A DNA stretch of 64,000 nucleotides from assembly GCA_022036555.1 (NCBI GenBank), contig CM039132.1:56200509-56264508 (forward strand), given 5' to 3'. Source of the DNA: Microstegium vimineum (Eukaryota > Streptophyta > Magnoliopsida > Poales > Poaceae). The notes under the pieces were generated by a model. It was not told the origin of the DNA. It saw only the letters and a list, made by a program, of their open reading frames with translations, and made no database searches. Positions 1 through 10,448 of the stretch are shown one piece after another. The stretch's first letter is position 1. Each line of letters opens with the position of its first letter. The translations under genes were made by a program, and so were the position numbers.

Positions 1-49
1 GATCAAGCTTTGATCGATATGATGGCGGGTGCATGAAAATTGAAAGCTA

Positions 50-345
50 TACATGATGCTCTTCGTTCCTGCTGAAACACATGCGTGTTTGGAAGCTCTC
101 AATGCTTTGCTCGAATCAATTAAAGGCGTGTTGCTACGCATTCAGATTTTGAGACGGCCGGACTCTGCTAATCTGGTGCAGACTATGAACACATGCATGC
201 ATCCTCTTTTGATCCATCTCCTGCTGGTGTTTTTTAGAGAGGCTAAAGTTTGATTCCAATGTAGGATCATCTACATGTGTGGATTGATCCTCCAAACTTT
301 GTAATAGATTTAGTGGCTCGTGATGCTACTCGGTCCTCCATTCAT
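50..345 (+). pseudogene. LINE-type RNase H domain remnant (3' end)
   Basis: Piecewise translation on the + strand gives an RNase H-like (RVT_3) order: an AETHACLEALNA-like helix, a DSANLVQ motif, an SPAGVFFRE segment and a closing WIDPPNFVIDLVARD segment before a stop. These are typical of the C-terminal RNase H of plant non-LTR retrotransposons. The reading frame changes several times, so no intact protein is possible. The segment is cut by the window edge. It could instead be a decayed single-domain RNase H gene. Confidence 0.6.
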
Positions 346-390
346 GAATAAAGTTACCCGAGTTTGATGAGAAACAAAAAAAAGAACAAG

Positions 391-846
391 CACCCTTTTA
401 TCGAGCCCTGGAGTTAGGGATGAGAATGGGCTGATCTAGACCCCTGGCCTTGGACCTGGCCTTGTGTCCTCAAGGCTGATTTCAGTAGCCATGAATCGGC
501 CCATTTCGAAAAAAAAAGCTACGACCTTGTTGATGAGAGGAAAATAGGGAGCATGGGTTGGCCCAAATATTTCCATGTTAGAAAAAAAAGGCTACATATG
601 TTTCTAAATTACAAATTCCTACATAATTAAATTAAAAAAATGACACATACATTGTGAAAAATATAGATGTCAGTCATGAAAAGCATCCTCTTAACAAACT
701 ACACACACCATTATCACCTACAATTCACTTCAATTATATCTATACACAATGACAATAAATTACGTAAGATATTACATTTTGATAAGGTTGATTTGTATAT
801 CATGGCTGAAACACATATACGTGCCATTCTTTTGGCATTCCTAAAT
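391..846. other. Unassigned AT-rich stretch
   Basis: This stretch follows the LINE remnant and a short A-rich run at about 374-385. I see no coding potential beyond chance frames, no terminal inverted repeat and no tandem array. Confidence 0.4.
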
Positions 847-1085
847 TAAACCTCCTTGCTCCTTCGGTCAGCATAGGATACCCATCTTTGGTATTAATTC
901 CTAAGCCTCTCCTTCCTCTTTTGTTAAAAGTGTAGGATATACCGCATGCATTTTTGGTATTATTCCTCCTTCCTCTTTTGTTAAGTGTAGGAGGATACCC
1001 CATTTTTGGTATCATTCCTATAAATTAGCCTCCTTCCTCCTTTTGGTAAGTATATAGGATACCCTATTTTTTTTTTGGGTACTAT
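847..1085. repeat. Degenerate minisatellite, about 60-70 bp unit, 3-4 copies
   Basis: The phrase 'cctccttcctcttttgttaa' followed by a 'taggatacccc' and a 'tttttggtat' segment recurs at about 847, 905, 967 and 1028 with variation. A related single unit sits beyond the gypsy element at about 17930-18050. Confidence 0.6.
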
Positions 1086-1209
1086 AATGTGCATATGTCT
1101 TCTCTCTCTTTTAGAATTAGAAGCTAGCACTGTACTGTAGGTAGTCCTAACTTGAGCCCTGTGCAACTGCCCCTGGTGCATGCGCTAGCTTAAAAGAATA
1201 TACCACATT

Positions 1210-1475
1210 CAGTGACGGAACCAGCGAAATAACAAAGGGGGGTCAATGTGGCTAGATAAAATACAAATATCAGCCAAATACATATATATAATATAAATAT
1301 CAATATATTCTTAGTTTTTTTTGTTGTGACAACACATAAAAGTGACCCTTTTTGTGAAAAGGATAAAAGAAAATTACTTTTTTTCTTTATTTGAGCCTCA
1401 TTTTGAATAGGGGATTTAAAAAAATTTGGGACATAGGGGGCCGTGGCCCCTGCTCGCCCCCTGGTTCTGTCTCTG
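1210..1475. mobile_element. Small hAT-like non-autonomous element (MITE)
   Basis: The ends are CAGTGACGGAACCAG on the left and CTGGTTCTGTCTCTG on the right, so 13 of 15 bases are inverted-complementary. The flanks ACCACATT (1202-1209) and ACCACAGT (1476-1483) match at 7 of 8 bases, as expected for an 8-bp hAT target duplication. The 266-bp interior is AT-rich and non-coding. Confidence 0.6.
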
Positions 1476-1749
1476 ACCACAGTGCCGAGCGATTGAGCTG
1501 CCAGAACAAAAGCACTAGCTGCACGTCCCTCTCACTAATGCACACTCCATATGGCCCTTGAGCTATATATATGTGTAGCCGACGAGTGTCACCAACTAGC
1601 ACTCTGAGATGTTGCACAAAAAAATAGCACTCTGAGAAACTCAAAATGTTTTTATTTTATTTTATTTTTATTTACTGTCAACGGGGAGAGACGTTCCCCA
1701 CCTGAGTATATATTAAGCCCCAAATGGATGATAACGAGTATACATAGAA

Positions 1750-2518
1750 TTATAGGATTTAAGTTACATAGTAGAATGGATTAGAATAGCAAAGGGAGGG
1801 AGTACAAGCCCCTAGGGCCCGGGTGTTATCCTTGACCTTGTCTAGCCATCTCGAAGATGGAGCACCAGGATTCAGCGGTGGGCTTCGACCTTCTTGGGAA
1901 CCGATGTCGCCATTGCGCTGCGGCAGTCTTACAAAGAGACATGACCTACCGGGTGCTGAGAGGCTCGTTTCTGAAAACCATAGCATTTCTTGCCTTCCAG
2001 ATGTGCCAACTGACGAGGACCAAGAAAGCTGGGAACTGGTCGGGTGGCACTCCGTCCGGAGGTTGGATGACTGAGCAGGGCTGGGAAAGTATCTTCAAGG
2101 GCTTCTTCACCGAGCCATACATCATACCAGAAGGAAGACGACTTGCCGTTGCCTAGGTTGACAGTGGTCACCACACGGTAGAGTGGCAGGAGTGATCGTA
2201 GGGTGTGCCAGTGGGTACCATGAATGTCGCCTGAGAGAGTTACAACTGACGCCCTTCCCTGAACCCACGAGGCCCAAGCTGAAGCATTTGGGCAGTGGAG
2301 CCTATGGATTAGCTTGAGTAACAAGCAAACATTCTGAACCCCCATATCTCTTATCACCATGCCACCTAGTTCCTTCGGGTAGCAGACGTTGTTCCACACA
2401 ACCAGGCATCTTGCAGTCGATGAGTTGCCTGAGGTGTCACCAGAGGAAAGACCTTCATTTCTTGCCCATTTGTTGGATGACCGCGGGAAGAATTTGGAGG
2501 GAGCTCATAGAGTAAACC
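1750..2518 (-). mobile_element. LINE fragment, end of reverse transcriptase and zinc-binding region
   Basis: On the minus strand the translation shows a WNNVCYPKELGGM motif, then NVCLLLKLIHRLH, then a GNGKSSSFWYDVWLG motif. This is the standard order downstream of the reverse transcriptase in plant LINEs. Homology runs up to base 2518, where the gypsy LTR begins, and upstream-like residues (FLW.GDTSGNS) are still present at the border. The gypsy element therefore inserted into this LINE. The 5' half of the LINE is not seen on the other side of the gypsy element. Confidence 0.8.
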
Positions 2519-3930
2519 TGTCGGTGTTATGACCCAGGGGGTCAAGACCACCGGCTAGTAAATTTGTATATTGCGTGCTCCCTCTCCCAGATGTGATGCA
2601 AGAAGAACACCGGATTTAACCTGGTTCAGGCACAGAAGGCCCTACGTCCAGCGGGGTAGGATGGATTGTATTATCTTGCACCGAGGTGCTCGTATAGGGG
2701 GGGGGGTACAAGCTGGTTTACACGGGAGTGCTCAGGATGAGCTAAGGCCTAGGGCTAGCGGGGCTATCCTAGGAGGTCAGTTGATCGCTTGAGAGGTCGA
2801 TCAAGCAATCGGGTGTGGGGTATGAAACTAACGTAGGTGGGTCTCCTCCTCTGAATTCGGAAGAGAGAGTCCCCTTACTTCTATCCCAGCATCCCCTTTT
2901 ATAGACCAAGGGGAGGCCTGAGAGTACAGGATTCCTAAACTGTAGAGGCATGGGAGGGGTGTCCGTGGCACCGTGCTGGCGAAGGGACGTCGATCACTGT
3001 GGCGGCGTGGCCTTCCCGTCCTTCCGGTGCTCCAGGGCAAGGTGATGGAGGACTGGATGTTGTGGCACGTCACGACGCAGCAGGGTTGACCTTCTGTAGA
3101 CGGGTGCGAGTCCCATAGCTGAAGCGGGACGGGGCGGACGGGACGGGCCCCATACCGGAGTGGTTGAAGGCAGGGGTCGAGCCCCCTGGTCGAGGGGGGT
3201 CGAGACCAGCTCGGTCCTGTCGTATCCCTGAAGACACAGTCGAGGGTTGTCCTGTTCATGGCTCGAGGGGTGCCTCTGGAGTCCGTACTTGCGATGTGGC
3301 TACAGCGGCAACACAGTTGACGGAGGTCCAGGGCATGGACGGTGAGTTGGTGGATTTGACCGCGGTAGTGGGCGCCCATGGCGTTAGACGGGGGCAGGTA
3401 AGCGCATCGGATCCCCTTTACCCCATACCGGGAGCAGGTGAGCTGATCGAGCTTCCTGCCCGGGGGTCGTTCGTTCGACCCTCCGTCCGTCATTCGGGGG
3501 GTTGGAGCGGAGGGGTCGTTCGTTCGACCCCTGTCCGTCAGTTGAAGTCGAGGCGGAGGCGGAGGGGTCGTTCGTTCGACCCCTGTCCGTCAGTCGGAGT
3601 CGAGGCGGAGGCGGAGGGATCGTTCGTTCGACCCTTGTCCGTCAGTCGGAGTCAAGGCAGAGGCGGAGGGGTCGTTCGTTCGACCCCTGTCCGTCAGTCG
3701 GAGTCGAGGTGGAGACGGAGGGGTCGTTCGTTCGACCCCTTGTCCGTCTATTTTTCCAGGTATGGGCCGGCCCACGACTAGTTGTTGTGGCCGGTGCGTG
3801 GGGGCCTTCGTGTGATGGGCCTTTCTTTATGGACTCGAGCGGCTGATCGGATCCTGTCTTAAAAATGGTTGCTATGTTGAGCGTTAGTTTATCGAAGGGT
3901 TTAGGGTACCCCTTACCTTTGTACCCGACA
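2519..3930 (-). repeat. Complete LTR (3' LTR of the minus-strand element)
   Basis: In element orientation the LTR begins TGTCGGGTACAAAGG and ends ATAACACCGACA, giving TG...CA ends and a short TGTCGG/CCGACA inverted repeat. It is 1412 bp long. The first 655 bases on the + strand are shared with the right copy. The remaining half, which is U3 in element sense, carries a 52-bp tandem array. Confidence 0.93.
3466..3740. repeat. 52-bp tandem array in LTR U3, each unit with a short hairpin
   Basis: The motif GTCGTTCGTTCGACCCC starts at 3466, 3515, 3567, 3619, 3671 and 3723, so the spacing is 49 and then 52 bases four times. Each copy contains GGGTCG-TTCGTT-CGACCC, a 6-bp stem with a 6-base loop. 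Spacers are rich in gaggcgga. Position in U3 suggests an enhancer-type or structural repeat, but that is inference. Confidence 0.9.
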
Positions 3931-3947
3931 GTAGCCCCTAAGCCTCT
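3931..3947 (-). other. Polypurine tract of the gypsy element
   Basis: Read on the minus strand, the bases immediately before the LTR start are AGAGGCTTAGGGGCTAC, a purine-rich tract abutting TGTCGGG. This is the expected site for plus-strand priming at the 3' LTR. Confidence 0.65.
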
Positions 3948-4208
3948 GTGCGGATAAGAAGGATCCGCATAGGGCTTCTGCCATTGACCCGCAGAGTTAG
4001 TAAGAAGTTCGATTCTCCGTGGGGTGCGCGCGAGCGCACCCCACGGGGGTAGCCCCCGAGGCCTCAAAGGAGTGATTAAGGACTCCTCTGGGGGCTTTGA
4101 TGTGTGTTTTATCGAGGGGATTTAGGATTACCTGGAGTCGTGGCGCCCTACCGAGCGGTCGATTCCGTTCACCATGTTATGAGCATTCCTTTCCCTGAAA
4201 AGGAGGTG

Positions 4209-5243
4209 CTAGAGGGCGGCTGTCGAACCCTTCCGAGGGCCAGCCTTCGCTCCCTCGAGCGTTACACTGGAGTCACAGTGCCCCTACCGAGAGGTCAACT
4301 CTGTCTGCCAGGTTGCGAGTGTTTTCGACCCTCTTTCGTCGAGGGGTGCCGTGCGTAGTCCGGCCCTCGAGCCCTGTGTGGCTGGGCTTTCACTACCTCC
4401 TAGCGTCCTTCCCATGGATCCTTACATTCGGATTGCGGGGCGAAGAGCATCGTGCTATCCTCATTAGGACGAGCCTCGAAGTCCTCTGTGAGCTGGTGTC
4501 GGACAGAAATCTGCCTGGTACGGGTAAGAATCCAAGTGAGAACTCGTGTCCCATTCGATAAGGGTCGATAGAAGCCCTGAGGCGTTCTCATTAAGCAAGA
4601 CCGTGTGGCTTACCTAGGTGCCAACTCCGTTTGATGGGAGCTGGTGGCTCGATGCCTCCCGGCGTAGGGATCCTTGGGTATTCCGTGGTTATGCCTCGGA
4701 TATGTCCCGGGGGGCCTCGAGAGTTCGTTCTCGAGCTAGGGGCTCGCGCCTGGCCCCCCTGGGTCATCCCTGACTCGCATACTCGAGGGCGGCTGTGAAC
4801 CCCGTTCGTAGGGCCAGCCTTCGCCCCCTCGAGATTTTGGGGGTGGACCGGAGTCCATAACCCTGGGTCCTTCCTGACCTCAGGTACTCGAGGGCGGCTG
4901 TCGAACCCTATGCAAGGGCTAGCCTTCGCTCCCTCGAGGTTTTGATGGACGGGTCGACGTCCGCCGCTCGCCTCCGAAGGTGACGTCCTATCCTGTGGAA
5001 TACAAAGGGGGTAGGTAGGTAGGTAGGTATATTAAACGCGGGGACATACCTGTGTTTTTGTTGGATCCGCCCGTTGGGCTCGAGTACTCGAGGGCAGCTG
5101 TCGAGCCCTGTTCGTGGGGCCAGCCTTCGCCCCCTCGAAATTTGAGGGTGGGCCGGAGTCCATAACCTGAGGTCCTTTCTGTCCTTAGGTACTCGAGGGT
5201 GGCTGTCGAACCCCGTTCGAGGGCCAGCCTTCGTCCCCTCGAG
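4209..5243. repeat. Five dispersed about 52-bp dyad repeats (CTCGAGGG...CCCTCGAG)
   Basis: Copies lie at 4209-4259, 4782-4833, 4887-4938, 5087-5138 and 5192-5243. Each reads CTCGAGGGCGGCTGTCGAACC, a variable centre, then GGCCAGCCTTCG, then CCCTCGAG, so the arms CTCGAGGG and GGCTG pair with CAGCC and CCCTCGAG. Copies 2-3 and 4-5 sit in a larger duplication of about 305 bp. The array lies just upstream of the antisense-gene TATA box. Confidence 0.85.
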
Positions 5244-5510
5244 ATTTTTACGGATGGGTCGATGTCCGTTGCTTACCTCCGAAGATAACGCTTACCGCCG
5301 CGCGTTGTCCGCCGTAGACGCGCCTTTTTAAGAGATGTCCGTTCGGCCGCAACAGTAGCAGGCGCAGGGCGCGGCGCGGAGTGCGGTGTGGAACCCGATG
5401 ACGCGACGGGTGCGCCTTATCCTGGAGGAATACGAGGAGGCGGTAGGTGGGCGCATTAAATGCGGAGATTCACTTGCCTGTCTGTTGGATTCGCCGGTTG
5501 GGCTTCCGGT

Positions 5511-5518
5511 TATAAATA
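5511..5518 (+). promoter_or_regulatory. TATA box for the antisense gene in the gypsy element
   Basis: TATAAATA lies about 210 bases upstream of the ATG at 5721 and on the same strand as the antisense gene. The sequence between them looks like a CT-rich leader and contains a 26-bp tandem repeat of a cattgccttccctgcctcct-type unit at about 5550-5625. Confidence 0.6.
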
Positions 5519-5720
5519 CCGGAGGTGGGGAGTCGGCTGCTTCCTTCTCGCCATTGCCTTCCCTGCCTCCTTCTCGCCATTGCCTTCCCTGCCTCCTTCT
5601 TGACATCGCCTTCCCTGCCTCCTTCCGAGCCGGACCTCTGTGCGCGCAGGAGTAGGGAGAGGAGAGATTGGGAACATACCTTCCATCCCCACATTCGAGC
5701 GCACCAGCCTCCCTGCCCCC

Positions 5721-8700
5721 ATGGCCAGCTACAGCCTGCGCGGCCCCGATGCCTGGCTCCTGTCTTCGGCGACCGTGGCGCGTCTGGGAGATCTGGTGGA
5801 GAGCGGTCTCCTCCGGCCCATCACCTCCGTCGACCGGCCAGAGTGGGTAGTGCCACCGCGGGAGGATGCTGAGCCCAACCCGCCGGAGGGCTACGTGGTT
5901 AGCTTTGAAGCCTTCCACTAGGCGGAGCTGGGCGCTCCCCCCAACCGTCTCCTGCGTGGGATCCTCCACAACTACGGCGTGGAGCTCCAGCACCTCTCCC
6001 CCAACGGTATCTGTCACGTGGCAGTTTTCACCGCCGTGTGCGAAGGATACCTGGGGATCGAGCCGCACTGGGACCTGTGGCTCCACCTGTTCGAGGCGAG
6101 CCTATTCCATGCGTCGGTCGGGCTCAGCAACCGCAGGGTGGTCAGGACGGGGTGCTGCAGCATCGCCCTCAAGAGGGCGGACAGCTGGATCCCGGCGAAG
6201 CTCACGTCGAGCCACTCCGGATGGCACTCCGGGTGGTTCTACCTGAGGAACGACGACGGCTTGCTCCCCGCCTACACCGGTAGGACGATCGACTCAAGGC
6301 CCGACCACTGGAGGTACGGCATCGAGAAGAAGAAGCAGTCGTGCCTCGGCCACCTGCTCAGCGCGATCACCCGTCTAAAAAGGCGGGACTCACGGCGGCG
6401 ATCGTTGCGTCGGCTTTCCACCAGCGGCGGTCGTGCCGCTGATGGCTCGCCCGCTACGCCTCGACGAGATGCACCCGGGGGTTGATCTCACGGGGTGTCA
6501 CCTCATGGAGGACGAGCTACCCCTTGAGAGGGTGGTTCACCAAGTACGCGCCTCATTCGCCGGCGCGTTCGAGTTCGGGGGCGTCGCCAGCGTCCCCATG
6601 ATGCCCGACCAGGGGCATGTCCAGCTGGTACGACACCTTTTCTCTGTTAATGTCCTTTTTGCCCGTCTTGTTCACCTTCTTTGCTTGCGTCCTAACTTCC
6701 TTGTGTTCCTCGGGGGACGTCATCTTCCGGAAGTCGCTGCCACCGATAAAGGAGGAGCGGGGCGACTCCCAGTCGAGATGCCTTCAGGCCGAGCAAGAGA
6801 AGGACAAGGACAAGGTGAAGAAGGACAAGGGCAAAAGGGCCCGAGAGAAGCAGGAGCGTGAACAATGCCAGGCCTGGCAGAGGCGGGCCAACCTTTCCAA
6901 GGAGGAGTCGCCCTTGGAGGAGGATGATGAGGAGGAGGAGAGCAGCGAAGGGGAGGCCGAGCCACAAGGAGGGCTCGAGGAGGAACAAGCGGTGCCCGAG
7001 CGGCAGAGGGCGGCCGCTGGAACCGGAGGAGGAGAGGGGTCGACGTTGAGGTCGGCCCCAACTGGTGAGATTGAGCCGCGTGGGCGAACGCCCTGTGGCT
7101 CCTCGGGGTGAAGTGCCGCGGCAGGTGCGCGGCCATTCGTCGCGATCCCCGTCGAGGGGTCGGTCGAGCACGCCTCTGGCGCCCACCCGGTCGAGCGTAC
7201 GGGTGTCGGGCCCGTCGGCGCAGGAGGAGGTCAGGAGGGGGGCGACGGGGACGTCGTCGGCCCCTGCCCAGGAGACGTCGGCGGGAGCGGCCTCGACCCC
7301 TGCCACGGCTAGCGCTGGCAGGAGAAGTGGCTCCCGTCGTGCCCCACAGAAGCCCCCGAGCGGCTTGGGATCCACCGGTCGGACCCCCGCGACTCCGCTA
7401 GGGTGAGTCGCTTTCTGTCGGTCCGAATATTTTCCACCGATTATGACTTTATGCTTACCATCGCGTATGGGTTCCTTTTTCAGGTCGAAACGCTTGGCGG
7501 AGGGTGAGACCGTCACTCCGGCCAAGAGGCTAAGGGCAGAAGCCGCGGTCAAGATGGCCGTCGGGGCCAGTTCCGCCACCTCGTCTCCCTCGACCCCCGC
7601 CTCGGTCATGGCGTGGGTGGCCGAGGCGCGGGAGGCGATGGAGCGCGGTCTGACGCTGGCCGCTGCGGAGCGAGCTCGGGCGGAGGAGGCGGGTCGACCC
7701 GTCACAACCGGCGGGATCTGCGGGAGTGGCGGTCGAGGCCGCGGTTGCCAGCCCATCGGAGGGGGGCGCACCAGCAGCCTCGGAAGACGTGGAGCCGGCG
7801 TTGACGACGGTCGTGGCTGAGGGGGTCGAGCCCCTCGTCGTCGCCGAGGTGGAGATGGTCGACCTGGCCTCTACCGGCGACGAAGAGACGCCGGCGCGCC
7901 CGGCGCCGAGGCGGTGGCCCGAGAGCCTCGCGTCACGGGAGGCGCGTCTGCGGCTCGAGCGCGGGGTGCGGCTGCTGCTGGGTCGGAGGAGCCATCGCCT
8001 GCGGAGGCCTTCATCGAGCAGACTTCGGCGCCGGTTCCCAAGCCTGAGGAGGGGGGACGGGCGGAGGAGGTCGAGGCGACGCCCGCGGCGGAGATGGCGG
8101 GGATGTCGGAGACGGCCACTGCTGAAGAGGTGGCCGATATGGTGACGGAGCTAATGGTCCCGGGGGAGATAGCTGCAGCGACGGCCCCCCTGTCGGAGCC
8201 GGAGAGGACCACCGTCGTGGTGCACGGGAGCGGCGCGCCGGACACGATAATGTCCGAGGCGGCTGCTCGGCCTGTCGTCGAGGCCGGGCAGTCGTCTGAG
8301 GCCAGGAGTACCGGGCTCGACGGGGCGGGCTCCTTCCCCACCTTGGCGGAGCGGGTGAGGCTCCACGGGGGTGACCCCGAGATGTGCTAGGGCCTCATAT
8401 GAGAGGTCCAGGAGAGGATCGAGCGCCGCAGCAGGCTCTGGGGGTAGGAGCTCCTCAAGCTGGCTGACCCCCAAGAACCAGGGCGCACCTCCCTCGAGCT
8501 CGATGACCAAGCCGAGCTCGGGGAGTGGGAGCACCTGTAGGAGTTCCGGGCATGGCTTGCCCACGTGGCGCGCGTGTCGGCGGAGGTCGCTTCCGCGGAT
8601 TTGCTCCGGGGGATGGATGTAAGTTTTGTCCTTTCCCTTTCGAGTTATCTCGGTTATTTTGCTGCTCCTTTCTGATGACCTTCCTTTTTGTCCTTGGTAG

Positions 8701-9885
8701 GCACTAAGGGCGAGGTCGTACGACAAGTCTCAGTTCATCCTTCGGACGCAGGAGTCGTTGGGCCAGCTTCCTGTCCTCCCCGCCTCGCTGGAGAAGGCAG
8801 AGGCCGAGGTCGCCCCGGCGAAGGCCGCCGCGGCGGCCGGGCAGGAGGGAGCCCGGGCTGCCCAAGAGACGACCTCGGGGGTGCAGTCGAGGGTTGAGGC
8901 CGCCCTCAAGGCGGTTATCGAGGTTGGGCAGCAGCGGGATGCTGCCCAGGAGGCCCGGCACAAGGCGGAGGAGGAGTCCTCCCAGCTGAGGGAGGAGCTG
9001 GCCCGAGTGGTGGACCGTGTCGGCCAGCTCGAGGCCGACGTGACGCAGGCGGCTACCGACCGCACCTCCCTCGAGGGGCGGGTCCAGGAGCTCCAGGCGG
9101 ACGTCGTCACCATCTCCCGCGACCGCGACGCGCTTGGTGTCGCGGAGGAGAGGGCTCGAGCCCAGATCGCCACTCTGGGGGAGGTGACAGCCAACCAGAA
9201 GAGGGTCATCGATGGTACTGGCCAGATCATTGAGGACCTCCAGACTAAAAACAACAATCAAGCTGCAGAGCTTGTCAAGGTTCGCCACCAACTCTAGCGG
9301 GCTGAGCAAGACTACGTTGTCCTGGAGGGATATGCCAACGGTGAGGTTTTTGGAAATGTCGTTGAGCTCGCTTGGTTTCGCTCCTTCCCCTGCTTTTTGG
9401 TTTTGACGCAGCCTTCTATTTGCTCTGGCAGAGGTCGAAGGGGATAAGGCCCGACTCCACGAGGATCTGACCAGTCTCCAGGACCTCCTCGGGGCGGAGA
9501 CGAGCTTGAACGAGAGGCTCAGGGACGCCATCTCCTCCTTCTGCGACAGGCTGGGGATCGAGCCGGAGCTGCCGGTTGTGGGAGACGTGCGTGGGGACGC
9601 CCTCTTGCGCCGGTTCCTCGCCACGTCCAATGGAATAACGGAGCAGGTCCGGGCCGCCCTTCACATAGGCATGAAGCGGGCACTTGCAGTCGTCCACTCG
9701 GGTTACATTTACGACCTCGACGTCGTCTCCAGCGGCTCTTCGTCACCGACCCGAGGCTGACTGATGAAGAGAACGTGGCGAGATGCCACGAGCTGATCGA
9801 CGTCGCAGAGGTGCCCGGTGGGGAGCTAGCGAAGCTGTTCGAGGTCGAGGTGCTTCCCCCATCGAACGGTGAAGGCGATGAGTAG
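5721..9885 (+). pseudogene. Antisense 'putative gypsy type transposon' (Transposase_28-like) gene, intron-bearing, broken
   Basis: This gene runs opposite to gag-pol. The N-terminal part (MASYSLRG, then SFEAFH, LLRGILHNYGVELQHLSPNGI, and a CEGYLGIEPHWDLWLHLF segment) matches the domain known in grasses as putative gypsy type transposon (PF04195-type); function is unknown. The middle is charged and Glu/Arg/Ala-rich. At about 8758-9297 there is a long Ala/Glu/Gln coiled coil. A C-terminal segment reads LNERLRDAISSFCDRLGIEPELP. Splice-like borders end exons at 6627, 7402, 8618 and 9340 and start them at about 6735, 7484, 8701 and 9432, and they restore the frame. The stop is at 9883-9885. Breaks are a TAG at 5919, a frameshift near 6385, stops near 8388-8540 and a TAG at 9295. 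It resembles the antisense gene23 reported for the Zea element Grande (recalled, not checked). Confidence 0.75.
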
Positions 9886-10448
9886 CTCTAGGCCTGCGAG
9901 CCAAATCTGGACAAAAAGGTCCATGTAATAGTTTAGCTTTTGTAATGATACGATGTCGAGCCCCCGAGGGCTTCTTATGTTTAATGCATTTTATTCGAGA
10001 TGCGTCTGAGTGTTTTTATTTCTCGAGCTGTCTCTATTTCTGTTTGCCTGAGTCGTTGCATATGGACTAAGTATTTTACGCACGCTCGTATCCCCGGAGG
10101 GGGGGGGGAGCGAGTGGGGGTACCATAGCCCTGAGGCGTAGGAGAGTCCCCGGCTCGGCGGCCCTCGACCCTTAGGGAGTTCGAGGCGTTTTCTACTTAG
10201 CCGCGAAGCGTGCTCGGGCAAAGGTGGAAAGAGAGGTGCTGAGTTTCAAAAAAACGTTCGAGTTTTTAGAGGACTTAGGAGGGGGGGTCCCCTCCCTATC
10301 TGCCCCCGAGGGAGGCTTGACTTTGCCGGAGCAGAGTCGAGGCTACCTTAGAGTTACGAACGAATGTGAAATGTATTTCGAGAACATTTTGTTCATTCAT
10401 AATGCAATAAGTGTACATAATGCGGAAAATGTACGAGGCGTCGAGGCC

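Noticed and set aside
2828..3493. Long minus-strand open frame in the LTR (221 codons)
   Set aside because: It lies wholly in the LTR, is GC-rich, and the second LTR copy has a shorter, altered frame. It is a composition artefact.
6692..7771. 359-codon minus-strand frame opposite the antisense gene
   Set aside because: It is a low-complexity Pro/Arg/Leu-rich mirror of the Glu/Arg-rich + strand coding region and shows no family motif.
8704..9630. 308-codon minus-strand frame
   Set aside because: It is the shadow of the coiled-coil coding region on the + strand; Leu/Gly-rich complement of Glu/Ala codons.
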